This document shows positions 13,601-23,942 of a DNA stretch of 64,000 nt, piece by piece. The notes below the pieces were generated by a model that saw nothing but the letters and a program-made list of their open reading frames with translations, was not told the origin of the DNA and did not search any database. The translations under genes and the position numbers were made by a program. The DNA is from Pocillopora verrucosa (taxonomy: Eukaryota; Cnidaria; Anthozoa; Scleractinia; Pocilloporidae). The stretch lies in NCBI RefSeq assembly GCF_036669915.1, contig NC_089325.1:8340859-8404858 (forward strand), given 5' to 3'. The first letter of the stretch is position 1. The number at the start of each line of letters is the position of its first letter.

Positions 13601-16600
13601 ATCTCGGTAGGAGAAAGCCGTTCTCGAGGGAAACCTTCGTACGTCAGCCACAGACGGAAAAGCAATACGTCCCAACTCTGTCATGGTTCCAAAACGTGAA
13701 CAGATTAAGCTGAGCGAGAAAAAAGCAACTTTCGAACAACTTGATAAGCGAGCTGAACAGGTGAATACACTTTTATTTTTCATCCGAAATTCAAGTCGTT
13801 TCATTTGTTAATTAAGATAAGTGATCCATCCATCTCCTTAGGTTATGAATAATAAAATATGCTTGTTGCTTTCTTTTGAACTTTCTTTTTGGTCTAACAC
13901 CATGTCGCTTCATCAACAGTGCCGACACTCCAGGTCTGAGGTGATAATTAAGCGTTCGAGTCGCTCCTGTAGCATTTTCCTTATCTTGACATGGATGAAA
14001 CTTCTGTTAATCTGATAATTGCATCAATAGTTGTGTTAACTGATCTGTGTTTGTGGTATTCGAAAGTTGGTGCAAATATCGTTGAAGCACTATCAAAGTA
14101 TTTTTGGTGTTTTCGGTATTTTCGTATCCTGTAACGTTGCTTCAAATTTACCCGAAGATTATAAGGTCGTTTTTAGAACTCGAGCCAGATACAGATTATG
14201 ACCGAAAGCACTTGAAGAAGAACCTCTTTTAGTAAACATTACTGATTTCCTTTATTTATATTTCCACTCAGGACTCGTCGATTCTTCGTGGCCAGTATAA
14301 ACCACCGCTCACAGATACTGGCAGCCTTAAGAGATCATCCAGAGTTGCCCTTCCGAGAGATGCAAATGTTGGTCTTTTAGAAAAGCAGCGCACTTTTGAA
14401 GATAAAGACTCTCAAGCGCGGAAGGTGTGATGAAAATTCTTTTGTGGCAGCAAAGCACTACTTATTTATAGCTAGTCTGACACTAATTACATTCTGAGCG
14501 AGATGTTTACCTTCCTATCCAGTCATTTTGGATAAAACACACGCAGTAACTGTATATTGATAATGCATTAATGTCAATGAAAATGATTGTCATAATTTTC
14601 CTATTTATAGGAAAGTGAAATTCTTCAAAAGAACAAACGAAATGCATTTGATAGTCCCGTTAAAGAACCCACACCACTGAGCACTTCTACGCGGCCACGG
14701 ATTGCTGGTTTCCAGTCCTCCTTTGACAGAAAATGGGTTGCCTCTGACATCTCAAGGCAAAGCCAGCAGGAGAGACCCTCTCGACCAGTGTCCAACTATT
14801 ACGACTACAGCAGCTTCAATGACTACCCAAGAGCAAACGGTTTTGATGAAATTACCGCAAGTACAGAAGGTATATACCGAGTGTCAGTTGAAGAACCAGT
14901 AGAATCCGTTCCTTCGGTTGGATATGAGCAAATGAACACTTGGCAGAATCAACGAGGATTTTCAGAGGAACAAAGAAGCTCGAAACATGATGAACGCTTA
15001 GATAAAGACAGAAACGGAGAGTATTCCGACTATGTGAAGCGACGTTATGAAGAGTCCAAGAGGAGACAGGGGGAAGAACCTGTGGAGATAAACTTAACAG
15101 ATGCCAAAAACCTGTCTTATCGTGATCTTGTACGTGCTCCACGCAAAAAGTCACGCGAGACGTTCATACGCGAAAAGAATACCGTCGTTCCAGCGGAAGA
15201 GATGCCATGGCGGAAGGAAGTTCGAGAGGTCAAAGAGAAAAGACATCTTCTTTCTGATGAAGAGCAAGATGCTAATTATGCGCCACGGCCTACCTCGCCA
15301 CGTTCTGAATTGGGTAAGTCACAGTATCTTGAACTTGTCGCTCCGCCCTCTAAAAAAGAAGTGTACGCTTTCGATGGAGAGAAAAATTCAGCGGGCGAAA
15401 ATGTCGAGGAAATGCCATGGAGAAAAGAGGTCAAAGATATAAGAAGATCTGCATCTGTAGAAGAACCCCAGCAATCGAATGCAGAGCACACGCGGATTCG
15501 ACCTCCCTCGCTAAAGACCCGTGATGCGTTTGTGACTACAAGGGATGACAAAGACGAAGAAGAGATGCCGTGGAGGAAAGAGGTAAGGGAACTTCAGGAG
15601 AAACCAAGAACAGAAGATGACCTGGAGTATCAAGGTGACAAACCACCGCCTAAACCGGACTCGTCACCCAGTCCAAATTTCCGGAAAATGTCTTACAAAG
15701 ATTTCATAAATGTGCCTTCAAAAAAACGTCGGGACATTTTTCAGGCTCAGCTCCAAAAAGAAGAGGAAGAAATGCCTTGGCGAAAGGAAGTACGTGAAAT
15801 AAAAAAATCGATGGCAGAAGACGAAGAAGGAGAATACCAGAAAACGTCTGCGACTCCAGCTCACTCTGCTCCGGAACAAAATGACCGATCATTTGGCTAT
15901 AAAGAGTTTTCACCCAAACCTATCGCAAAACCAAAGGAAGGCTTGTTGGTTTCTCAAGATAAGGAGGAGCAAGAGATGCCATGGCGTAAAGAAGTGCGTG
16001 AAATGAAAAGATCAGTGCTCGAAGATGAGCCCGTGAAGCGTTCGTCTGCCACAAATGTTCATTCGTCACAAGAAGCAACCAGAGACTATCGGAAACTCTC
16101 GTATCGTGACTTTGTTGCTAGACCGAGGAAAAAATCCTTTGAGAGCTTTTTATCTGGCGAAGAAAAGGAGAAGGAAGAGATGCCGTGGAGGAAAGAAGTA
16201 CGGGAGTTAAAATATAGACCTCCTGATGACGAGGAAATCAAGCAGTCATCTCGTTCCGAGCTTCAATCCTCTAACGACGATTCCTTTCATAACATCCGTG
16301 ATCATTCCATCCAGCGGGTTACAGAAAGTGAGCGTGAAAGGAGTCGAAAAGAGCCTTATCATGCCCCCTCTGCTGGAGTTCAAAACATGTCGTACAAGGA
16401 TTTTGTTTGTCCACCATCGAAAACAGATGAACTGCAGGGTCAAGTACAGCGTAAGACTAGAGTGAAAGACCTAACCAGGAAGTTTACAGATATCGAGGCA
16501 GAGAACACTCTTCCCAGAAAAGGCAGGCCGCCAGCACAGAAATCTCTGGTGGACATTGGAGAGCTGAAGCGTATCGAACGCGAAATGAGAACAAAAAGTT

Positions 16601-19600
16601 GGCATGGCTTCCCAGACGATTACGACTCAGATGACGAGTATGAGCGGAGAAGGAACCGCTCAGAAGAAGAAGCAGAGGAAAGAGTTAGGCAGCACTATCA
16701 TCGCGAGAACATTTCTGGAATGGAGGAGCTGGACGACGTGTTTCAAGATCCAGAGGGATACTTCGACCAGATTCGAGCTCCTCCGCCAGAGAAGTTTGAC
16801 GAAGTGGTGGTGAAAGAAGTGCCTGTTCAGCATAATGCTCCTTCCTGGAATGAACGTGATGACAGAGGGTTGCAAGTAGTGACAGTACGCTCAACAAATG
16901 ACCATGATCATAACAATCGATATGACTTACACAAACAGCCATTTTCGTACTCTCCCGATTCAGATAGCTATTACGATAAAAGCCCTGTCATGGATGGATC
17001 TCTTTCAAATAACACCCTATTAGATGATCGAGTTGTTGTGAAGCAGACCTGGATTCAGCCCAATCGGGTGGAATTACCTGAGGCCTCTCCGAATCCTCCA
17101 GGACACGAGGGCAGAAAGAATCTCCATAAAGAATATGCTGAAAGAGACAATGGTCAATTGCTGCCACAACGTAGAGATGAGCGAACATACCAGCGAGATA
17201 ACATAAAGAGTATACCGTTCAAACCAAATGTTGGTTATCATAGAAACGACGAAACCTTTTCGTCAAAGAGCGTTGATCTTAACGAAGAGAAATGTTTCAT
17301 TGACGAGAGTTATTATTCAGAACACAGCCGGCTTTACTATCCAGGAAGTTATGGTTACAGAGGCAGGAATCAAGGTCAAATCGATGACGATGATTGGAAA
17401 TCAAGAGAAGTTCGTCCTGGTCTACAAAATCATGGAAATCAGCCAACCAAAGTATCTATCAAAGGTGACAATGCCATGGTTTTCGGCTCTCCGATTATGG
17501 TCACTGCCAAACCAAGACCCCAACAGCCGACACAAAATGAAGGCCAAGGGGATTATAGACACGAGCAACCTGGAGTGTACGACTTCATACCAGTCAAAGA
17601 AAGGGTTTTGAATGACAGAGATGTAATTCCAGCTAAAAGAGAAAGTTCGTATTTCAGCAGAAGTACCGTTGAGCCCATGCCAAATAATAAGGAACAAATG
17701 GAAAATGCTAGGCGACTTGTTTTACAAGACATTAAACACCGCGGGGAAAACGAAGTCAATAAACCACCGCAAGAACCCAGAATGTCGTCTCGTCCACAAG
17801 TGTTTGGCGTGTTTGCACGCACTGATCAGAAAGATAGTTACAACCGTGACGATATGCGAGAACGTCAACCATCCAACTTGCCTCAGAAGGAGTTAGAGAA
17901 CAACTTTCAGGAACACGGACTTCACGACACGCAAGATAATTTACAGGGTTTCAATGCAGGCGTAGATCGGCAAGGTGCGACTATGTACTTGGAAAGACGA
18001 CTCCAGCAGGAAGAAAAGAGATATGATTACGAAAATAGTGCCTCCAGTCACACTGAGTTGCATCCTGTGGTTGTAGCTACGGTAGAGAGCGAAACTCGAA
18101 AGTGGGGAGATGGAGTGTTTGAAACATCTCCGAAAGATGAAAATCGAGCCGCGAGGGGACGAGTCATAAACTTTTCATATGAACAGGAAGATGAAATGCA
18201 TGAGGGACACAAGAAAGAAGGTACAAACATGATTGGCAATGATACATCTGTTTACGTGGCTGCGAATCTTGTTCAGGTAGAAGGTTACGACGCTAGCTGG
18301 AAACAGGAACAAAAACAAAAGGAAGAGATGGTGAGAGAGCAGTTGCGGGATGCTGAATATAGAGAAAAATACAGAAGAGAATTCGAGGAAAAAAATCGGA
18401 AACAGCGGGAAAACTCGAAGTACCTCATGAGTCAGGTACAAATGAGGGCGACTATGGATGCTGAAGAAGATGATGTAGAAGAAATAGAGAGAGTGCGTAA
18501 TGATAACATTGGCGAACGAAATGAGATTCCACCGAGGAAAAGCCACTCCAGCGACGAAGACGTTTTGAAAGCGGTTGCAGCAGAAGAAGACTATTGGCAG
18601 AAAAATTTAAGCAAAAAGATAGGAAGTGAAAAGAAGGATACTAGACATAGTGAACCTCCCAGAAGAGTCAGTAGTAGCGAATCGCTGACGCGGATCAATG
18701 GAATTGACTATGTTAGCGAAGACAATGTGGTCCGCAAAGAGAAAAAGTCCTTTGACCAGGAAGAACATCTTCGGAAACTTAAAGCAGAAGAAGAATCAGT
18801 GGCTCAAGAGGCTGAAAGGCAGATGAGAGAGAGAGCTGCTTTGAGACAACAAGCACAAGCCGAAGAACCCATCATTACGCCGGTGGAGAAGCCTTCCGTA
18901 GAATTCTCAGTCAATGAGGAAATGTTTGCTGACCTCCCAACTGAAGAAAAACACAACAAACACTTTTATGATGAAAATAGCAATTACAGTGGACCGAATA
19001 CAGAAACGTCTGTCCTAAGAAACGGATACCACAATGACGAGGAATACACGCTTCGTAAACAACTGGAACACGAAGAGAATGAAAGACATTATTCAGATTA
19101 CATCTCAAAACCACAAGCAGAGGTGCTGCCCACTAACGGACATTTAGAAAGTGATGTTCACCACAAGACGCCCGCAAAACTGCTGAGAGAAAATGGAGAC
19201 CAGTATTACCAAGATAACATCCCGGGAAATTCCGACGCAGCTCCAGAAGTAAACGGTTTTGAAGGTTATAGTATATACGAGACATTCATTCATGGCGAAA
19301 GCAATCACGTGATATGTGCCAGTTGTGGCACCTCAATTGAGAAAAGTCCATCGATGTACATAGCAGAATTGGACCGATACTGGCATGTTAACTGTTTTAG
19401 CTGTGTGGTGTGCAGAGCGTGGTTTGGTGACGAGTACAGTCCAGTCCTTCATATCACCAACTCCATGTTACATTGCGAGAGATGTTACATAACGGATGAA
19501 GGTAAGTGACATATGATATGTCCCGTTAGACCGCAGACACTTTCCAAATCCCCCATTTTAGGTGCGACCGTCGTGAAACATCAGACATACGCTCAAGGTG

Positions 19601-19611
19601 AACCCAGGTGA
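4661..19611 (+). CDS. LMO7/LIMCH1-like protein: calponin-homology + repeats + LIM domain
   Basis: Fifteen exons keep phase and give about 2178 aa: 4661-4786, 4904-4974, 6200-6269, 6765-6874, 8443-8482, 9541-9636, 10146-10289, 10646-10837, 11288-11440, 12252-12398, 12910-13053, 13611-13760, 14272-14424, 14611-19501, 19562-19611. The start MASSSESRQEGKRRLSTREQ precedes a CH domain (SRRWIEEVTRKEF, LADGILLCELVE, GIDNINLFFKACE, ITILWLAKAAH). The CH domain, long charged middle and single C-terminal LIM domain are the LMO7/LIMCH1 architecture. Vertebrate members act at actin bundles and adherens junctions and in actomyosin contractility. I see no PDZ domain, which vertebrate LMO7 has. The centre is low-complexity, acidic/basic and coiled-coil-like near residues 1780-2000. 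Family assignment is firm. LMO7 versus LIMCH1 cannot be decided and this may be the single ancestor-like copy. The 5' UTR was not located. Confidence 0.92.
6296..6317. repeat. Poly-C tract
   Basis: Runs of C (8 then 11, split by one A) lie in intron 3 of the LMO7-like gene. Similar tracts occur at 11911-11926, 23073-23094 and 34331-34346. The complementary strand is G-rich. Confidence 0.85.
9432..9464. repeat. Small inverted repeat in intron 5
   Basis: TAACATTAtGGTT and AACCTAATGTTA form an imperfect stem of about 12 bp around a short loop. It could be a remnant of a small DNA transposon or just a local palindrome. No terminal duplications were identified. Confidence 0.4.
10146..14424 (+). 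repeat. Seven phase-0 exons; the last five encode a clear repeated module of about 50 aa
   Basis: Exons of 144, 192, 153, 147, 144, 150 and 153 bp all begin and end in phase 0. Exons 9-13 share the pattern x-x-L-x-E-K-Q-K-x-F-E-x-x-D-x-x-A near their 3' end: LKEKQKKFEGLDKNAEE, FKEKHQNYEKIQRQATT, LREKQKDFEQRDYQAQR, LSEKKATFEQLDKRAEQ, LLEKQRTFEDKDSQARK. Several also share an N-terminal [SK]AVL-x-GK-x-RP start. Exon 7 (SDKKEKFRNLENQAKQ) and exon 8 look like diverged copies. The simplest reading is tandem exon duplication. The function of the module is unknown; it may form short charged helices. Confidence 0.8.
11911..11926. repeat. Poly-C tract (16 C)
   Basis: An uninterrupted run of 16 C in intron 9 of the LMO7-like gene, length-variable by nature. 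Confidence 0.9.
15190..16225 (+). repeat. Six EMPWRKEV repeats in the LMO7-like protein
   Basis: The motif EMPWRKEVRE (or VKD) occurs six times, with its Met codon at 15202, 15412, 15565, 15772, 15976 and 16180, about residues 730, 800, 851, 920, 988 and 1056. The spacing is 70, 51, 69, 68 and 68 residues. Between copies sits a second conserved piece of the form [LM]SYRDFV-x-PRKK (SYRDLVRAPRKK, SYKDFINVPSKK, SYRDFVARPRKK, SYKDFVCPPSK). The unit is thus about 68 aa, with an acidic lead-in and a Trp-Arg-Lys core, suggesting a repeated short binding motif. DNA identity between copies is moderate, so the array is not recent. Confidence 0.88.
19303..19485 (+). other. LIM domain of the LMO7-like protein
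   Basis: Residues about 2101-2157 carry the zinc ligands CASC, then YWHVNC FSC VVC, then CERC, the CX2C..HX2C-CX2C..CX2C layout of a complete LIM domain with two zinc sites. Its place at the extreme C-terminus is typical of LMO7/LIMCH1. The last coding exon adds only a short tail ending in YAQGEPR. Confidence 0.93.
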
Positions 19612-20754
19612 AATGCCTGTGAGTGTGCCCTTAGTTTTGGTGATTGTTTAAAGAGAACTCAGAAACTCCTTAAAAATTATCAAACGAAAACAATTTTGGG
19701 GGCATCAAAAGGGCTGTTCTTGACTTCTCTTCCCCGTCTAAATCCATCTTAAAGCCACCTTATTATTTTAATCTGATCACCCTATCGGGCCTTCTTATAC
19801 AAGCCAGTGATTTAACTGTCGGGTTCCAGTTTCAGTGGCTTTTAATTTATCGTGTTGATGCATCGATCTATTGGACGACAACAAAAAAAAAAAAGAACCC
19901 ACGACTATTCTGATGTTTGTATCTCTAGTTCATCATCTGCAAATGTTTCCTGATCTGGCATTCATCTTTTTTCGTAGGTGAAAGATGTACCGAGGTGTAG
20001 ACTCAGACTAGTTTTAGAGACCTTTTTAAAGATGTCAATGTCAGTGAAAACTATTTTAATCTATTTCATTTTATTATTTTTTTAAAGTTTAAATATGAAT
20101 AATTAACGCATTAGCACTGAGAGACGCTTCGTTTACCAGGTTACCCTTAATAGCAGCAAAGTATATTTTTATCAGGCATATGGTTATCTCTCATTTTATA
20201 GTGATCTTCAAGGCGTTTTACAAACAATGTTTGGTTTTCTCTCCGTCGTAATATGCTAATTGTAAGCGGCGTTTACTTTGGAAAGTAAGGCGAGTTAAAC
20301 AACGTTGCTAAATTCCATTTACAATTTACTTTTTCTTATTGAACTAAATGTCAAGAAAACGCCCGAACGGTTATCTCTATAGACCAACAGTCGGCCACGC
20401 GTCGATTAATGGAGGGGGCCATTTCGTTCAATAATTTAGTTCGTTTCGTCGTGGACGGAAGGATGATCACCATGCAGATTATTTTATCGTTATACTGTGA
20501 AGACAAACATTTGTTCTTCAAAGTTATTGTGTTAATGTTTTATTCATTTTGTTTTCGTAGAAATTAGCCAGTCAAACAACATTATAATTTTACTACTTAC
20601 GTAAGAACATTTGAATTTCATTGTAATGAGCTGTAGTCCTTAGGCAGGACTCTTTACAAGTAGAACTTTTTTAACAGAGCTATGTTTGTAAATATTATGA
20701 TAAAGCTAAAAACCATTTTAATTTTTCCATACTCTGCGGAACTTAAAAAATAAA
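19612..20754 (+). other. Probable 3' UTR of the LMO7-like gene
   Basis: After the TGA at 19609-19611 no ORF of note follows. AATAAA at 20749-20754, in an A-rich context, is the best candidate polyadenylation signal, implying a 3' UTR of about 1.1 kb. Earlier weaker signals cannot be excluded. Confidence 0.5.
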
Positions 20755-21211
20755 ATTAAAAATTATTGTGAAATCGCTAACGTTTTCTATTGTTCTTCCT
20801 CTTTTTTTCGGGTGAGGTATTTAAAAAAAAATTTGCAAGCCTTGATTGTTGAGGTAAATCGCCGTTGCCATCAATCAAAAGTCTATTTCCGAAATGGCCT
20901 AAACAGTAGCTCACTTGTGGCGTAACGATGTAAATATTTCGGTCCTATGACTCAAAAGTTTTTTTTTTCTTGGCTGCAGTATCACCCCATCATAAAGAAA
21001 ACTATCTAAAACCATGAAACTCGATACGAATTCAGAGCTATACGTATTGATGGAATCACAATAATAAATTGAAGACAGCCTTGACATCTCCATGGCTCGA
21101 AAGCGTCGTTTGAGTGCAATGAATATACACTGGTATAATGGCAACGTTAAAAGATAAACTGTGGGTACTCCTTCAGCTTTTAAGCACACTCCACGTCAAT
21201 TTCTTTACTCC
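20755..21211. other. Short intergenic stretch, nothing recognised
   Basis: Only a short minus-strand ORF without a recognisable domain is present. No repeat or RNA gene was seen. Confidence 0.4.
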
Positions 21212-21763
21212 TCATTCGCATGGTTCGTCTTGAACTGTTCTCTTGACAGGTAACAGAGACCTTTCTTCCCGACCGGCCAGCTTGCACTGCATACATAATG
21301 GAACATTCACCGCACGATGCCGCCGAATCGCATCTTGATCTTTTTCAGTTTCAGAAAATGGATTGTCTGTACTGCCACAATAGCAACAGGTTTTTATGGA
21401 GTCCAGATTACAAGAGTAGAATGTCATTTCTACCGGTTCATCACAGGAACGAAGCGTTTTCATAAAAATTCGGTCTTCAAGCGGATGAAGAAGGGGTAAC
21501 AGTGGTGTACCGCAAGAAAATACACTGTTGGTTGCGATTTCATCCAGGAGAGTTCTCTCTCGTGTCGATAGCTGTTTTGGTGCGTAAATGCAACGAGGTT
21601 TGGAGCAACGGAAACAGTAAACAACGCCACGGACTCGATCGCCAGTAAACGGAGCAAAAATGATACGGGGCTGTCTCGAAGCGCAAGAAATAAATCTGAA
21701 GTCAAACTCAGAGTTAGATATGGGACTGGTTGTAGCCAGGCAAGATACACAGCTAGTCACCAT
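21212..21763 (-). CDS. Cys-rich single-exon ORF, possible zinc-binding protein
   Basis: An uninterrupted 183-codon ORF starts with ATG and has an in-frame TGA five codons upstream. It holds four CxxC-type pairs: CVSC near the N-terminus, CFRCSKPRC followed by IYAPKQL, CCYCGS, and CMQC near the C-terminus. This spacing suggests two zinc ribbons or one treble-clef-like fold. No family is recognised. An AG acceptor (GATTCAG) lies 7 bases upstream of the ATG, so it might instead be the last exon of a spliced gene. Intact length with many conserved-looking cysteines argues for coding. It may derive from a mobile-element gene, which I cannot test here. Confidence 0.45.
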   Translation of the reverse strand: MVTSCVSCLATTSPISNSEFDFRFISCASRQPRIIFAPFTGDRVRGVVYCFRCSKPRCIYAPKQLSTRERTLLDEIATNSVFSCGTPLLPLLHPLEDRIFMKTLRSCDEPVEMTFYSCNLDSIKTCCYCGSTDNPFSETEKDQDAIRRHRAVNVPLCMQCKLAGREERSLLPVKRTVQDEPCE

Positions 21764-22205
21764 TACGATTCTGAATCAGCGTATCTGATCGACGAGATGA
21801 CAAAGGTTTGCGTGTGGAACACGTTAGATATCGGAGAGGTAAAATCTTGGTTTTATTTATTCATCCTGTGACGTAGCTGGCATCTTTAAAAGAATCCCAC
21901 TTCTGACGTCAGAATAGACGCCTATACCAACAAAAACGTAACGCTAACAAACAGTTCTTCAAATCATTTTCCTCTTTACTTTTTATCAACTGATTTACAT
22001 CGACTCTAAGAAATTTTACCTGTCGGCGTTCAACTATAAAAATATTCCCTCACAACTCGAACTAGTATGTTCTGTCACTACCGTCACCGGGCGTAGGCCA
22101 TGACTGGGTGTGAAACGTATGACATCATTTTCAATTGTACATTTTCTTTTGTAATGGAGACGGTAACTGTAGAAACGTCTGGAAATTTTTAGGAGTAATC
22201 ACGCA
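21764..22205. other. Intergenic stretch, nothing recognised
   Basis: No coding or structural feature was recognised between the Cys-rich ORF and the MITE. It could hold the ORF's promoter or an upstream exon. Confidence 0.4.
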
Positions 22206-22586
22206 CAGTCGACCTGAATTAAGCGGCACCGTATTAAGCGGTCACCCTGTATTTAGCAGTCAGTTGGCTGCAAAGTACGGGATTTGTTTCCCCTTTCTCA
22301 CTGTAATTTTCACCTTTATCAAGCGGTCGTGGTCGCCTTGTGTTGTCTTTCGCCTGTATTGAACCTTCACTTAATGCGAAACTGCTCAAATAAAACTAAG
22401 AATAATCTTTCAAATAAAATTTAATCCATATTTCTCCCCCGGACTCAATGTTAATAGTATTTTTTGAGCGATTCTTTGTATATCAAGCGGTAAATTATGG
22501 CACAAAATGGCGTTGTTAATCGTTTTCTGTATCACCTCTATTCTGTGGAACCTGTATTTAGGGGTTAACCTGTATAGGGTGGACTG
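22206..22586. mobile_element. Non-autonomous Tigger/pogo-like MITE, degenerate
   Basis: The left end starts CAGTCGACCTGAATTAAGCGG and the right end, read in reverse complement, starts CAGTCCACCCTATACAGG. Each is followed inward by AAGCGG or CTGTATTTAG-type repeats (AAGCGGTCA occurs several times). Termini beginning CAGT with AAGCGG/CTGTATT motifs resemble Tigger/pogo (Tc1-mariner superfamily) ends. A TA follows the right end; the left flank reads CA, so the expected TA duplication is degraded. No transposase is encoded. Confidence 0.5.
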
Positions 22587-23942
22587 TAAAAGGAATATCG
22601 GAGCATTCTGATGCCATAATTTTGAACTTACGTTCTAATTCGCTCTACTCAACCAAACATAAACTATGAATTTCCTTCCATGACGTATAGGAAACTCTTC
22701 TGCCCCTTGGAGTACACGTGGTACAACTCCTATGACGAACGAGCGGTCTGGACTAACCGTTCGTAGGATTGATTCTATGTGCGTGCTATCCTGGAGGAAT
22801 CAAGAGTCTTGAATACCTAAAGCTTCGTTTTTGATAAGTCTTTCAAATCGGACAACAGCATCTGCACTGGGACAGCAGAGTCTAAAACCGAACAAGGGCG
22901 TCTAAAATCGGAGAGTAGTGTCTAAAATCGAACGAATGATATACGAAGCGATGCTTGAATAATTCAAATCACTGCGAAACAGATTTAAAAATTGAAATCA
23001 ATTAAAAAATTGAATTGCAGATTTTGTAAGGTCTGTTTTTGCAATTCGTAAAACTGTTTTTGTCAAGTTTTGCCCCCCTCCCTCCCCCCCCCCCGCGCTC
23101 TTCTCCAGCCCCTCTCTATTATTCCTTAATTCTATTTCTGCTGATTGCATCACCTGTTAAAGAAAACAAAAACAAAAGCAATTAAGCGTTCTTTAAAACC
23201 GTGGGTCTCGACGTTGGTGTGAAAAGTGTTTCGTTCATTTTTGTTTTTCAATTAGATACTAATCTCAGCACTCATTAACATGATGAAAACAGAATCCTCA
23301 ACTGCAAAACAGTTTTGTTTCTCTAAATGATTCAGAGTCACAATGCAATCCGTTGGTATAGACCTCCGTTGGGTCTAATCGTAATTGTGTCTAATCATTA
23401 TTATTACTATTTATCTTTATGAATGCAGTGATTTCCAAAGGAATAAATTGTATCTTGTCAACACACACAGAGGGAGTAAGAATAAATTCATGATTTGCCT
23501 CCAAGGCAAAGGGTAATTAAAATTTTTAAAATAGGCTTTTTTCTTCAGCTTGTTTTAAGTTTTGATTAATGATTAGGTATCAAATCATGGTTAAATTATT
23601 AGGAACATAACCTCGTTGGAGTTACCAACAAATTTTTTGTTTCGAACGGAATTAATCAAATTCACGCGAACGGCTAAAAGCTCCTTTAAACAAGAGAGTA
23701 GAAAACTCTTTGTTTCGTACCAAAGTAAATGCGAAATTGACAATTGAAACAAAAGTTTTCCAACTCCTGGAAGACCCTACGATACCCTGAGATCTGCTGA
23801 CAAAAGCCGTAATACTAACAATTGCCTTCTATTGCTCGCATCTCTTTCACATATATGAATTTTCATATTTGATTAGTTTACTTTCAACGATAAGATTCTC
23901 TACTCAACTTTTCTTGGAAATCTCAGTCTTCGATTGCTGTAA
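22587..23942. other. Intergenic region with a poly-C tract
   Basis: No gene was recognised. A pyrimidine/poly-C tract lies at 23073-23094. The 3' part presumably carries the promoter of the secreted-protein gene starting at 23943. Confidence 0.45.

Noticed and set aside
14788-19509. Treating the long ORF as a single-exon gene starting at 14788
   Set aside because: The codon at 14788 is GTG, not ATG. The frame is open back to an acceptor at 14611 and continues the upstream LMO7-like exons, and the last codons read past a GTAAGT donor.
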